NCBI GenBank assembly: GCA_028751075.1
Contig: JAQZDA010000006.1
Span: 39,784 to 103,783, forward strand
Length of the DNA stretch: 64,000 bases
DNA from: Euryarchaeota archaeon Ods02
GTDB lineage: Archaea > Halobacteriota > Halobacteria > Halobacteriales > Halorutilaceae
Direction of reading: 5' to 3'
The notes below the pieces were generated by a model that worked only from the letters and a program-made list of their open reading frames with translations, was not told where the DNA came from and ran no database searches. Both the position numbers and the translations under genes were made by a program. Positions 8,233 to 16,579 of this stretch are shown here, piece after piece. Positions within the stretch are counted from its first letter, which is position 1. The number at the start of each line of letters is the position of its first letter.

Positions 8233-8982
8233 TCAGACATCAGCCTCCACCAGCTCACGGGTCTTCCCCTCGACGTCGTCGCACCGCATGATAGACGTCC
8301 CCACGAGGAACGCGTCCGCGCCCGCCGAAGCAAGTCGCCGGACGTCGGCCGCGTCGTCGACCCCGCTCTCAGCGACCGCGACACGGTCGCCGGGAACCTC
8401 TGGCAGCAGTCGTTCACCGACCCCGAGATCCACCTCCAGCCTCGTGAGGTCGCGGTTGTTGACGCCGACGACCCGGGCGTCCGTCTTCAGCGCCATGTCG
8501 AGCTCCTCCTCCGTGTGCACCTCGACCAACGGCTCGAACCCCGCCTCCATCGCTTCATCCACGAGGCTCTGGAGGTCGTCGACGAACGCCGCGATAAGTA
8601 ATAGGAGGTCGCATTCGACCTCGTACATCTGCCGGCGGTCGACGACGAAGTCCTTCCTCAAGACAGGGAGGTCGACCTCGTTCCGGACGTCACGCAGGAG
8701 GTCGAGTGAGCCGCCGAAACGCTCCGGCTCCGTCAACACCGAGATAGCTGCGGCGCCGCCGCGCTCCATAGCCTTCGCCGCCTCCACGGGGTCGTGTGAG
8801 GCGACGCCGTCCGACGTCGGTGACGTAGGCTTCACCTCCGCGATCACCGGCTGCAACCCATCCTCGCGTCGCTCCTCCACGGAGTTCAGGAAGCTCCTGA
8901 CTTCGACGCGGTCCAGGTTTCTCTCCGCGGCTTCCGCCCGCCTGTGTGCGTCCTCCAGTATCTCCTCGACATCCGGGTGCAT
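8233..8982 (-). CDS. trpC: Indole-3-glycerol-phosphate synthase
   Basis: TIM-barrel enzyme making indole-3-glycerol phosphate from carboxyphenylamino-deoxyribulose phosphate. The catalytic and substrate segments are present: PVIAEVKPTSPTSDG near residue 45, AAAISVLTEPERFGGS, PVLRKDFVVDRRQMYE, VGVNNRDL and the phosphate site AVAESGV ... ADAFLVGTSIM. Its 249 residues are standard. It is the first gene of trpCBA; the 60-base gap to trpB carries the TRP-box-like array. A short inverted repeat (GCATC-TAAC-GATGC, 8979-8992) overlaps its start codon. Confidence 0.95.
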   Translation of the reverse strand: MHPDVEEILEDAHRRAEAAERNLDRVEVRSFLNSVEERREDGLQPVIAEVKPTSPTSDGVASHDPVEAAKAMERGGAAAISVLTEPERFGGSLDLLRDVRNEVDLPVLRKDFVVDRRQMYEVECDLLLLIAAFVDDLQSLVDEAMEAGFEPLVEVHTEEELDMALKTDARVVGVNNRDLTRLEVDLGVGERLLPEVPGDRVAVAESGVDDAADVRRLASAGADAFLVGTSIMRCDDVEGKTRELVEADV

Positions 8983-9113
8983 CTAACGATGCAATGGAAC
9001 CCGCCGTAGAACTAGCTTGCCCTGTGTGTCGACCGACTCCGCTGTGTTCGCGGACCCGTCTCCCTTAGGCGACACTGTTTTACCTGGGAAGCACACCTCG
9101 AAGACCGAAGCGT

Positions 9114-9578
9114 ATGTTGAAGAGACTGTGGGGTCGGCTCCACCAGATGTTTCTGGGTGAGAGTGACGAAACAGTGCAACCCCGGGATAACAGCTACGAG
9201 GGGCTTGCGGAGCTGACGCGTAGCGGGTACTACGGGACACCGGAGACACCTGACGGTTACACCGAGACGGTGAACTCCTCGATACTGGTCCGGTGGACCG
9301 GCTCACATGCGGACGTCGAATGCGCGCGAACCAGGGATGGATGGGACCTTAGACTGAGGGACGACGACCTCATCAGGGTGAAACGCCGGAACCTATCTAA
9401 GACGGAGGCATTCCAGGCCGCCCGCGGGCTGATGGAGGAGGACAGAGCCGTCGAGGGAGACCTCGCCAGCGGAGTCGAGGAACAGGTGGAGTCCGTGCTT
9501 GAGGAGTTCGAGTCAGCGGAAGCAGCTGCGTCCCTTCAGGATGCTATGGACCAGGGGCTCGAAGCCGACTCACCGTGA
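9114..9578 (+). CDS. Acidic soluble protein, function unknown
   Basis: A 154-residue protein with a short basic/hydrophobic start (MLKRLWGRLHQMF) and then a beta-rich central part (SSILVRWTGSHADVECARTR, GWDLRLRDDDLIRVKRRNLS) and an acidic helical tail. I do not recognise a family. It is monocistronic between divergent trpC and a long non-coding stretch. The N-terminus may be an amphipathic membrane-associating helix, but no transmembrane segment is evident. Confidence 0.65.
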   Translation: MLKRLWGRLHQMFLGESDETVQPRDNSYEGLAELTRSGYYGTPETPDGYTETVNSSILVRWTGSHADVECARTRDGWDLRLRDDDLIRVKRRNLSKTEAFQAARGLMEEDRAVEGDLASGVEEQVESVLEEFESAEAAASLQDAMDQGLEADSP

Positions 9579-9973
9579 CCCAGGCTTATGCGTGGATCGA
9601 GGACCGCTTCTGCGTACCTCCCTAAACCCCGCATCTTGCGATGGCAGCGGCGTAAAACGATCAAGCCGGAACGTCGGACAATAGGCGCTGTCGACTGTTA
9701 GTTTCTCGGCAGGTAATAGGTCCCGGCGTGAGCCGGGAGGTCCTTGGTGTGGGACTCGTCGCGATACACAGAGGGTGTATCTTCTGATTCCAGCTACGAG
9801 CTAGCCGGAATCACAGCTACTCTTAGAGCAACCCAGTAAATAAGGTTTACGCCCAGGTTGATGGTGTTTCGATGAACGACGAAAACATATCTGGTTCGTG
9901 CGACAGTTCCACATTCATACAGACCTGGCCTCAGTCACAGTAGTTCTATATGTCTCCACCGAGAAGCACGGCC
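9579..9973. other. 395-base non-coding stretch with consecutive hairpins
   Basis: No credible coding frame. Between about 9719 and 9808 three stem-loops follow one another: TCCCGGC-GTGA-GCCGGGA (9721-9738, a GNRA-type loop), GATACAC-AGAGG-GTGTATC (9763-9781) and GATTCC...GGAATC (9785-9811), the last followed at once by ACA. This could be a small structured RNA or a regulated leader/terminator. I find no match to RNase P, SRP or tRNA sequence. A TATA-like TTCTATATG at about 9942 serves the lipoprotein gene. Confidence 0.3.
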
Positions 9974-10423
9974 ATGGAAACACGTCGAGGCTTCGTCGGG
10001 CTGGTGCCGGCCTCGCTAGCAGTCCTGGTTGCTGGCTGCCTTCACGGCGAAGATGAAGATGTAGTCCCTGTTTCGGACGCGACGGTGCACGACGGCGGTA
10101 GCTTCCGTCGCGGAGACCTCGAGTACCAGGTCGAGGGGGAGATACGGACGGAAGCCATGCCCTCGGTACACGTCGACCTCACCATCACCAACCACGGCGA
10201 AAGCGACGTCGACATCGAAGACGACTTCGTCGTGCTCGACGAGGATCACAACGTCTACCGGTCACAGGAGACGTCGGGGTTCGACGTCTACGACCGCCTC
10301 GAACCAGCGGAGTCAGCGGAGTACGTCCTATCCTTCACCGTTCCCGCCGACAGACTCGAAGAACCCTACTACTTCGGACTCGACGGAGACTACGTACGGA
10401 TCGAGACCGGTGAAGGAGAATGA
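9974..10423 (+). CDS. Tat-exported lipoprotein, function unknown
   Basis: The N-terminus TRRGFVGLVPASLAVLVAGC is a twin-arginine signal ending in a lipobox (LVAGC), predicting Tat export and lipid anchoring on the outside of the membrane. The mature part of about 125 residues is acidic and beta-rich (FRRGDLEYQVEG ... VHVDLTITNHGESDVDIED), with a fold reminiscent of the immunoglobulin-like DUF4352 group; this resemblance is weak. Start 9974 is preferred over the in-frame ATG at 9950 because it puts the twin arginines at the N-terminus and lies about 28 bases after a TATA-like box. Confidence 0.8.
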   Translation: METRRGFVGLVPASLAVLVAGCLHGEDEDVVPVSDATVHDGGSFRRGDLEYQVEGEIRTEAMPSVHVDLTITNHGESDVDIEDDFVVLDEDHNVYRSQETSGFDVYDRLEPAESAEYVLSFTVPADRLEEPYYFGLDGDYVRIETGEGE

Positions 10424-10604
10424 GAAACCCGGGGCCTTAAGCAGTCCCTACGTCTGATACATAGCAGTTCCTCTGTCTAACCCCTGGTCTTTTATCTAAT
10501 CCGGTTCAGCAGCAACTCGAGGACCCTAACCCGATTTCGCCTCCATTCCGATGAATCCCTCTTATTCATTAGCGCGGGAGACGGATAGAACAAGCCAGAG
10601 ACAC

Positions 10605-12107
10605 ATGGCGGATAAGACAGGTCGATGGCTGGGGTTCGACGACGTCGCAGCAGCTGTCCGCCGGCGTATCACCGTCGACACCCGTTCCCTTGCGCTGTAT
10701 CGGATAGCGTTAGGTCTCGTCATAGTCTTCGACCTCGTAACCCGCAGCAGATCGCTTCAGACGCTTTACACCGACGCAGGAATCCTCCCCCGAACCACAG
10801 TCTCCGGATACTCGACTTGGCAGGAGCTGTCACTACACATGATTTCAGGGTCGCTAGGGATACAGGCGGCTTTGTTCGGCGTCCATCTAGCGTTCGCCGT
10901 CTCGCTGCTCGTGGGGTACCGGTCCAACCTGGCCGCCGCCGGATGCCTTATGCTCTACATCTCCCTCTACCTCAGGAACCCATACGTAATCAACCACGGC
11001 GACGTCCTCCTGATGCTCATCCTCCTGTGGACCATGTATCTACCGGTCTCGGAGAGATGGTCTGTGGACGTAACAAGGGCTTCTGTAGAAGCATCTGGAG
11101 AAACCGCTGGCCTCGCCTCCGCGGCGCTCTTGCTCACCGTCGTCACCGTCTACCTACAGAACGCTTACTTCAAACTGTCCAGCGACACCTGGCTACAGGG
11201 CGAATCCGTGGAGTACGCCCTCCAGAGAGACAGCTACACCACCCTCGTGGGAGAACACCTTGCAGGTTATCCAGAGCTACTTACAGCCGCAACCTACCTC
11301 TGGCTAACCCTCCTCTCCCTCGGCTTCCTCCTGATAATCTCCACTGGATGGCTCCGGCTCGCCTTCACAGCGGCGTTCGCCGCCTTCCACTTCGGAATGT
11401 CCGTCACCATCACGCTCGCAGTCTTCCCCCTCGTCAGCATAGCAGCCCTGCTGCCGTTCTTACCCCCGGAGCTATGGAACGCGTTAGAGAGACGAACGCC
11501 GGAAGACGTAGCTCACACCCTCGAAACCCCGACGCGGTACATCAGCAGACTCTTCAACCAAGGGTCGTCCATCGAGGAACCCAGGAGGTCGAACGAAAAC
11601 CCTCGAGATAGACGTTGGAGAACCCATAGAGGATGGAGGACTCTGCGTACGATGACTCTCGTCCTCGCGTTCACCGTGGTCTTCAGCCTTCACGCCGTTG
11701 CGTTCGCGCCTTCACCTGCTTCCGACTCCGACTCCGCACCTGCTGCAGACACCGCGATCCAGTGGAGTCTGTTCGTGGATCCATCTTCACCTGAACGCCA
11801 CGTTCGCGCAGAGGCAACGCTGATGGACGGCGAAACGGTCGAAGTCAACCACGGCCTAGAAGTCGACGCTGAACCACCACTCCCGGACTCAAGCGTGAAC
11901 GACGCTAGATGGAGGACGTACTCGTTCGACATGGTCGCCACCGAGAACACGCATCTACAGCGAGCCTACGCCGAACACGTCTGCCGCCACGGAGAACACG
12001 CAGAAGACCTCCAGATGATAGAGATACACAGGGTACTTGAGTACCACGACGTCGACGGCGAAAGCTTCACCGTGGAGACAGAGCTTCTACAGTACAGCTG
12101 CAGATGA
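10605..12107 (+). CDS. HTTM-domain integral membrane protein
   Basis: Multi-pass membrane protein of about 500 residues whose first 300 residues match the HTTM (horizontally transferred transmembrane, vitamin-K-carboxylase-like) domain: ALYRIALGLVIVFDLVTRS, YTDAGILPR, NPYVINHGDVLLMLILLWTMYL and NAYFKLSSDTWLQGESVEYA. A last helix near residues 370-395 precedes an exterior domain of about 125 residues. The biochemical role of archaeal HTTM proteins is not established. The start at ATG 10605 (MADKTGRWLG) is preferred by comparison with relatives; ATG 10551 in frame is possible. It converges on aglJ. Confidence 0.82.
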   Translation: MADKTGRWLGFDDVAAAVRRRITVDTRSLALYRIALGLVIVFDLVTRSRSLQTLYTDAGILPRTTVSGYSTWQELSLHMISGSLGIQAALFGVHLAFAVSLLVGYRSNLAAAGCLMLYISLYLRNPYVINHGDVLLMLILLWTMYLPVSERWSVDVTRASVEASGETAGLASAALLLTVVTVYLQNAYFKLSSDTWLQGESVEYALQRDSYTTLVGEHLAGYPELLTAATYLWLTLLSLGFLLIISTGWLRLAFTAAFAAFHFGMSVTITLAVFPLVSIAALLPFLPPELWNALERRTPEDVAHTLETPTRYISRLFNQGSSIEEPRRSNENPRDRRWRTHRGWRTLRTMTLVLAFTVVFSLHAVAFAPSPASDSDSAPAADTAIQWSLFVDPSSPERHVRAEATLMDGETVEVNHGLEVDAEPPLPDSSVNDARWRTYSFDMVATENTHLQRAYAEHVCRHGEHAEDLQMIEIHRVLEYHDVDGESFTVETELLQYSCR

Positions 12108-12113
12108 TGTCTC

Positions 12114-13178
12114 TCACCGTAGCTCGTCCAGCAGCTCCGCGTGTCGCCTTCGGTCCGCGTCACCCAGCGCCCCGAGGCCGTAGAAAACCACCGTCAGTAG
12201 TACGAACATCAGGGTCACCGTCAACGCACCTGCGCCGGCGAAACCCCCGCGCAAGCCCTGCAGGGTGTAGCCCGCCGACGCCACCGCCGCCAGCAGCGAG
12301 ATGAAACCCCAGACTCCGAAGTAGAACCCGGGGTTCGCGGTCTTCGTCGTCCGGTACACCGTCCATCCGATACGTGCGCCGTCGAACACGGGATGGAGCT
12401 TCTCCTCCGAACCACTCGGCCGCCGGCGGTAGCGGACGTCGACGACGGCGATACGTTGCCGCAGCCGGACGGCCTCCGCAGACATCTCCGTCTCGATGCC
12501 GAAGCCATCCGCCTCCAGCCGCATCCGGCGCGCGCTCTCCAGCCGGAACGCCCGATACCCCGACAGGATGTCTCTGAGGTCGTGGCCGTGCGCGAGATGG
12601 AACTCCGTGTTGAAGATATGGTTGCCGACGTAGTTCAACCGCGTGAAAGCCTCCCTGTTCCCCAGGCGGTCGCCGATGACGTGGTCGAAGCCGTCCGCCA
12701 CCGGCTGAAGCAGGTCGAAGACGTCGTCGGGGAGGTAGGTGCCGTCGCCGTCAATCATCACCACGTACGGCTTGTCGATCAATCCGAGGGCTTCGCGGAA
12801 AGCCTGACCTTTACCGCTCCCGCTCTGCACCTCGACGCGGGCGCCGTGCTCCCTCGCTATCTCCCGGGTCGCGTCCCTGCTGCCGCCGTCCATCACCAGG
12901 ACGTTCTCGAAACCCAGCTCGTGGAAACCCTCTATGACCTCGGCTATCGTCGCCGCCTCGTTCAACGTTGGGATCAGGACGCAGACGTCGTCTGGGTCGA
13001 CCGGCGGCTCCCTGTCGACGCCTCCGCCTTCCTCCTCCACTAACTCGTCGCCTTCCTCCAGTCCAGCCTCGACTCCATCTTCGTCTGCCTCCACCCCGAC
13101 GGTGTCTTCGACCGCTCCGCCGGCGTCTCCACCGCCTCCACCTGCTTCAACGTCTTCGGGTGCCTCCGACAACGTCAC
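12114..13178 (-). CDS. aglJ: AglJ-type glycosyltransferase (N-glycan first sugar on dolichol phosphate)
   Basis: GT2-family transferase with two C-terminal membrane helices. After the N-terminal extension it closely follows Haloferax AglJ: DDVCVLIPTLNEAATIAEVI, VQSGSGKGQAFREAL, the metal-binding DGDGTY and DILSGYRAFRLESARRM. AglJ adds the first hexose to dolichol phosphate for S-layer N-glycosylation. Oddity: about 60 acidic, Gly/Val-rich residues (1-60) precede the catalytic domain and have no counterpart in the AglJ I recall. The start is nevertheless supported by a four-base ATGA overlap with the upstream hydrolase gene. Confidence 0.85.
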   Translation of the reverse strand: MTLSEAPEDVEAGGGGGDAGGAVEDTVGVEADEDGVEAGLEEGDELVEEEGGGVDREPPVDPDDVCVLIPTLNEAATIAEVIEGFHELGFENVLVMDGGSRDATREIAREHGARVEVQSGSGKGQAFREALGLIDKPYVVMIDGDGTYLPDDVFDLLQPVADGFDHVIGDRLGNREAFTRLNYVGNHIFNTEFHLAHGHDLRDILSGYRAFRLESARRMRLEADGFGIETEMSAEAVRLRQRIAVVDVRYRRRPSGSEEKLHPVFDGARIGWTVYRTTKTANPGFYFGVWGFISLLAAVASAGYTLQGLRGGFAGAGALTVTLMFVLLTVVFYGLGALGDADRRRHAELLDELR

Positions 13179-13849
13179 ACCTCCACCGTCTGCCCGGGCT
13201 CCGGCACCAGGACGTCTGCGGAGTCGACGGCGTCCGCGAACTCCTCGGGGTCCTGCTCTATCGGGGGGAAGGTGTCGTAGTGCATCGGCAGCGCGGCGTC
13301 GACGTCCAGCCAGTCGACTGCGACGGCGGCGTCCTCCGGACCCATGGTGAAGTGGTCTCCGATGGGCACCGCCGCCAAGTCGGGGCTGTAGACGTCCGCC
13401 ACGACGGTCTTCATGTCGCCGAAAAGCGCGGTGTCGCCGGCGTGGAAGAACCGCGTGTCGCCGTCGTCGATCAGGTAGGAAGCCGGTGTGCCGCCGTAGA
13501 CGTCGAGGCCGCTGTCGACGCGTGCACCTGACGAGTGAAAGGCCTGCAGCATCGTGAACTCGAAACCCCCGCGCTCCACCGTGCCGCCGACGTTGAAACC
13601 AACCGGGTCGTCGTGTCCCTGGTTCTCGAGGTAGCCGGCGACCTCCGGCTGACCGAGCACCGGCGAGTCGAACTCCGCTGCGTCGTAGGCGTGGTCGAAA
13701 TGTCCATGTGTCACCGCGACGACGTCCTCCCCGAACTCCTCCGCTTCATGGCTGCAGAAGGGGTTGGCGTCGAGGAAGGGGTCGACGAGCGCTACCCTGT
13801 CGTCGGACTCGACCTCGAAGAACGAGTGTCCGTGGTAGGTCAGCTTCAT
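13175..13849 (-). CDS. UPF0173-type metal-dependent hydrolase (metallo-beta-lactamase fold)
   Basis: Begins MKLTYHGHSFFEVES, the hallmark of the UPF0173 family. The metal-binding THGHFDHAYD motif is at about residue 52, with further histidines at FHSSGAR and the FFHAGDTALFGDM and LPMHYDTFPPIEQDP segments. Substrate unknown. About 224 residues, normal length. The longer frame reaching upstream is basic and Arg-rich and was rejected in favour of ATG 13849. Its stop overlaps the aglJ start, so the two are co-transcribed. Confidence 0.9.
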   Translation of the reverse strand: MKLTYHGHSFFEVESDDRVALVDPFLDANPFCSHEAEEFGEDVVAVTHGHFDHAYDAAEFDSPVLGQPEVAGYLENQGHDDPVGFNVGGTVERGGFEFTMLQAFHSSGARVDSGLDVYGGTPASYLIDDGDTRFFHAGDTALFGDMKTVVADVYSPDLAAVPIGDHFTMGPEDAAVAVDWLDVDAALPMHYDTFPPIEQDPEEFADAVDSADVLVPEPGQTVEV

Positions 13850-13920
13850 ACCGCGGCTTCGGATGGATGCAGGATAAATTATGCGGTGGAAGCCGCCTAA
13901 GTAGCTCTCTCGCGGCTCCG

Positions 13921-14499
13921 TCAGTCTTCGCCTTCTTCTTCGATGGTCTCCGGCCCCTGCACCGCGTCCGCCAGGCTGTCGAGGCCGTTCACCCATTCGA
14001 CGACGAAGCCGTACTCCACCTCGTCGAACCTGTCGGCGTCGAACTCCGCCTCCTCGATGACTCGGGCGCCCGCCTCGGCGACCATGCCGAGCGCGCTGTC
14101 TAGGTCGTCGTGCTCCTCCGCGTCGAACGCCTCCTCGACGTACTCCTCCGGCGGCGCTTCCTCGGGGCTGCCGTTGGCGACGTAGTTCTCCACCGACGAC
14201 AGCACACCTATCAACGAAGTCTGCACGCCTTCGAGAAGCATCTCCTTGTCCTCGTCACCGAACTCCATCTCCTGCATCACGACCTCCCTGACCTCCTGAA
14301 CCTCCTCCAGCGCCTCGTCCTCCGCGAGCGCGCCGTCGTCGAAGTCGTCCACTATCTTCGTGCAGGCGATGGTGACGTCGTCCTGAAGGTTGAAGAACGT
14401 CAGAGCGCTGTCGTCGTCCTCGGGGTCGAGCTCCGTCTCCCGGATGCTCTCCATCCAGTTCTCCCAGCGTTCCTGGGAGTAGTATCCCTCGTCTTCCAT
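13921..14499 (-). CDS. DUF2150 family protein
   Basis: An acidic helical protein of 192 residues matching the haloarchaeal DUF2150 family from memory: EGYYSQERWENWMESIRETE at the N-terminus, LDPEDDDSA, NLQDDVTIACTKI and the closing GFVVEWVNGLDSLADAV. Function unknown. The start is set at ATG 14499 because sequence upstream in the same frame is unlike the protein. It is divergent from trm1 and precedes the hydrolase/aglJ pair on the same strand. Confidence 0.85.
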   Translation of the reverse strand: MEDEGYYSQERWENWMESIRETELDPEDDDSALTFFNLQDDVTIACTKIVDDFDDGALAEDEALEEVQEVREVVMQEMEFGDEDKEMLLEGVQTSLIGVLSSVENYVANGSPEEAPPEEYVEEAFDAEEHDDLDSALGMVAEAGARVIEEAEFDADRFDEVEYGFVVEWVNGLDSLADAVQGPETIEEEGED

Positions 14500-14619
14500 A
14501 CCGGGGAGACGCCTCTCTAACACAAGTGGGTTTCGGTGACACCGTAGCGCTTCCCCGGGAACCCCGGCAGACACGGGGTTCCGGTGGATTGTTCAGCCAC
14601 CAAGTCCAACCCCACGACG

Positions 14620-15690
14620 ATGCTCACCGAAGGCCGTGTAGAGCTCCAGGAGGACGACGACGTCTTCTACAACCCACGGATGGAGCTCAACCGCGACGTC
14701 ACAGTCGCCGCCCTCCAGGCTTGGAGCGACAGCAGGGACGTCACCGGCTACCTCGACGTCCACTGCGCCGGCGGCGTCCGCGCCCTCCGCGCCACAGCGG
14801 AAGCCGGATACGCCGCGATGGCGAACGACGTCACCCCCGACGCGGTAGAGCTCACGCGGCGGAACGCCGCGGCGAACGACGTCGACGTCGAGGTGTCGCG
14901 GCAGGACGCCAACGTCCGGATGCGCCGCGGCCGCGTCGACGTCGTCGACGTCGACCCCTACGGTTCGCCGGTGCCGTTCGCCGACAGCGCGTTCTCCTCT
15001 GCCGCGTCGCTCGCCTGCTTCACCGCCACCGACACCGCTCCACTCTGCGGCGCACACGCCAGCGGCCCCAGACGGTACGACTGCCAGCCCCTCAACACCG
15101 AGTACCACCCAGAGATGGGTCTCCGGGTGCTCGTCGGCGCGCTCGCACGCACCGCGGCGAAACAGGACGTCGCCGTAGAACCCGTTCTCTCCCACAGCAG
15201 CGACCACTACCATCGGACCTACCTCGCCGTCGAAGAAGGCGCGAAGGCCGCCGACTCGGCGCTCGAGAGCATGGGGTACGTAGCACACTGCCGCGAATGC
15301 CTCCGACGCAGCAGCCACCGCGGACGCGTCTACCACGGCCACGACAGCTGCGAATGCGGCGCAGAAGTCGACGTCGCCGGCCCCCTCTGGCTCGACGCCG
15401 TCAGCGAACCGGAGTTCGCCGAAGAAACCCTCAGCCACGTCGAGGACTACATGGGTGAGGCGAAACGCGCCCGCAAGATCCTGAAGACGCTCGCCGGCGA
15501 GCTCTCGACAGCGACGCATTACGACCAGCACGTTCTCACGCAGGAGACCGGTGAGACGCCGGTGAAGCTCGACGCCGTGCTCGAACGCCTACGCGAACGG
15601 GGGTTCGAGGCGTCGGCGGCGCACTACAGCGGCCACGCGTTCAAGACCACGGCGCCGCTGGAGGAGGTGCTGGACCTCGTCGGCAGGTAG
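14620..15690 (+). CDS. trm1: tRNA (guanine26-N2)-dimethyltransferase Trm1
   Basis: Rossmann-fold SAM methyltransferase that modifies G26 of tRNAs. The N-terminus carries VFYNPRMELNRDVTVAALQA, a cofactor region GYLDVHCAGGVRALRATAE, and the catalytic VDVVDVDPYGSPVPFADSA. A four-Cys zinc site follows: HCRECLRR ... HDSCECGAE. The C-terminal helical domain ends with AHYSGHAFKTTAPLEEVLDL. Length about 356 residues, as usual. ATG 14620 is chosen; 14584 in frame adds 12 unconvincing residues. A partial second copy of the C-terminus lies 200 bases downstream (15898-16020). Confidence 0.93.
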   Translation: MLTEGRVELQEDDDVFYNPRMELNRDVTVAALQAWSDSRDVTGYLDVHCAGGVRALRATAEAGYAAMANDVTPDAVELTRRNAAANDVDVEVSRQDANVRMRRGRVDVVDVDPYGSPVPFADSAFSSAASLACFTATDTAPLCGAHASGPRRYDCQPLNTEYHPEMGLRVLVGALARTAAKQDVAVEPVLSHSSDHYHRTYLAVEEGAKAADSALESMGYVAHCRECLRRSSHRGRVYHGHDSCECGAEVDVAGPLWLDAVSEPEFAEETLSHVEDYMGEAKRARKILKTLAGELSTATHYDQHVLTQETGETPVKLDAVLERLRERGFEASAAHYSGHAFKTTAPLEEVLDLVGR

Positions 15691-15897
15691 AGTCGGCGTT
15701 CGTCTGAGCAAGCTGTAACGGTAACTCCACTACACCGAGTATCTCCGGCGCCCTGTACACCTTGTACCGTTCCGAACTCCCCGCATCTCCAAGTCTACGA
15801 ACCAGGCTAAAGTTGACTTAGACGCTTGTCTCAGCCGCCTAAGTAGACAGAATACACTATACTTTGACTTAGAGAAGGACTGTTCTCGCTTGGTCAG
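15691..15897. other. Non-coding DNA between Trm1 and its tail remnant
   Basis: No supported gene. The stretch has a lower G+C feel than its surroundings near 15795-15880, with TTGACTTAGA-type elements repeated (about 15812 and 15864) and a TGTCT/AGACA inverted repeat around 15831-15853. It joins directly to the Trm1 tail fragment and may be a recombination junction. Confidence 0.4.
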
Positions 15898-16020
15898 AAG
15901 CTCGACACCGTAGAACGCCTCCGGGATGCCGGCTACAGAGCCACTGCCGCGCACTACAGCGGCCACGCGTTCAAGACCACTGCGCCGACGGAAGAGGTGC
16001 TTGAGCAGGTGGGGAGGTTG
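15898..16020 (+). pseudogene. Remnant of a second Trm1 C-terminus
   Basis: Reads in frame as KLDTVERLRDAGYRATAAHY, then SGHAFKTTAPTEEVLEQVGR, closely matching the last 38 residues of the intact Trm1 (KLDAVLERLRERGFEASAAH and onward) but with about ten substitutions and one missing codon. The DNA block from about 15954 is almost identical to the intact gene (the CACTACAGCGGCCACGCGTT core), while the rest has diverged. No start or catalytic domain is present, so this is a fragment. It looks like the tail of an older or incoming trm1 allele left behind by recombination. Confidence 0.85.
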
Positions 16021-16068
16021 CCTAAGCTGAGATGGTTTACCGATGGCGTTAGAGTATCGGGGCTGCGG

Positions 16069-16194
16069 TCAGACTGCGGCCAGTATCTCGAGGGTTATCA
16101 GGAGGAAGACCACGAAGATCATCACGGCTATCAACGCCTCCACGAGCGACTCGGGGCCGTAGTCCTTGACCGACGCCGATAGCTCGTCCCTCAT
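16069..16194 (-). CDS. 41-residue single-helix membrane protein
   Basis: A very short gene: MRDELSASVKDYGPESLVEA followed by one strongly hydrophobic helix (LIAVMIFVVFLLITLEILAA) and a stop. Evidence that it is real: clean amphipathic-plus-membrane layout, haloarchaeal codon use and a strong TATA box (GCTATAAAAAGC on this strand, 16218-16229) about 30 bases before the ATG, which fits a leaderless mRNA. It is divergent from another small membrane protein using the same TATA element. Function unknown. Confidence 0.6.
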   Translation of the reverse strand: MRDELSASVKDYGPESLVEALIAVMIFVVFLLITLEILAAV

Positions 16195-16217
16195 CTCGAA
16201 TGGATATCGCACCTGCA

Positions 16218-16229
16218 GCTTTTTATAGC
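16218..16229. promoter_or_regulatory. Shared bidirectional TATA element
   Basis: AGCTTTTTATAGCT is close to palindromic and reads as a TATA box on both strands (TTTTTATA and TATAAAAA). It is centred about 30 bases from the minus-strand ATG at 16194 and about 26 bases from the plus-strand ATG at 16250, placing both starts at leaderless distance. Confidence 0.55.
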
Positions 16230-16249
16230 TTTACCGTGTGGTGGTCGGT

Positions 16250-16567
16250 ATGGAGCAGGGGTTAGGGGTCACCGTCGTAGAGTATCTGATCTACACGGTC
16301 GGTTTCTACGGGTTGCTCGTCGGGTTAGCGGTGCGTGAGACACGGGTCGAAGCCGCGCTCAAGGGAACCTGGACACGGACGTATCTCCAGAAGCTTTTCC
16401 CGGTCTCCATCCTGCTGGCGTTGTTCCTCGCGCTGTACTCGGTGGCTTTCGGGGCTTCGTCTGCCGCGAAGGCAGCGTTCTACCTCTTGGTGCTCTCGAT
16501 ATGTTTCGTAGTAGCAGCGGCGACCACCGCAACGACTGCGTTGACTCGGCCCGCGGAAGAGAGATAA
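16250..16567 (+). CDS. Three-helix membrane protein, function unknown
   Basis: About 105 residues with hydrophobic helices at about 8-28, 49-70 and 75-98. No family recognised. The frame is open to GTG codons at 16238, but ATG 16250 is preferred because it lies about 26 bases from the TATA element. It is divergent from the 41-residue membrane protein, and the two may form a functional pair. The following gene (RecA-like protein) starts 69 bases downstream. Confidence 0.6.
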   Translation: MEQGLGVTVVEYLIYTVGFYGLLVGLAVRETRVEAALKGTWTRTYLQKLFPVSILLALFLALYSVAFGASSAAKAAFYLLVLSICFVVAAATTATTALTRPAEER

Positions 16568-16579
16568 CGTCCTTCAGGT

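Noticed and set aside
8979..8992. Hairpin over the trpC start codon as an attenuator or riboswitch
   Set aside because: Five-base arms only, no leader peptide or larger structure; reported as a note under trpC.
9719..9811. RNase P RNA or SRP RNA
   Set aside because: None of the conserved core strings of either RNA can be found, and the stretch is too short.
14593..15531. Long minus-strand open frame (312 codons) opposite trm1
   Set aside because: Mirror of the GC-rich third codon positions of a certain gene; composition is Val/Gly/Arg-rich with no domain.
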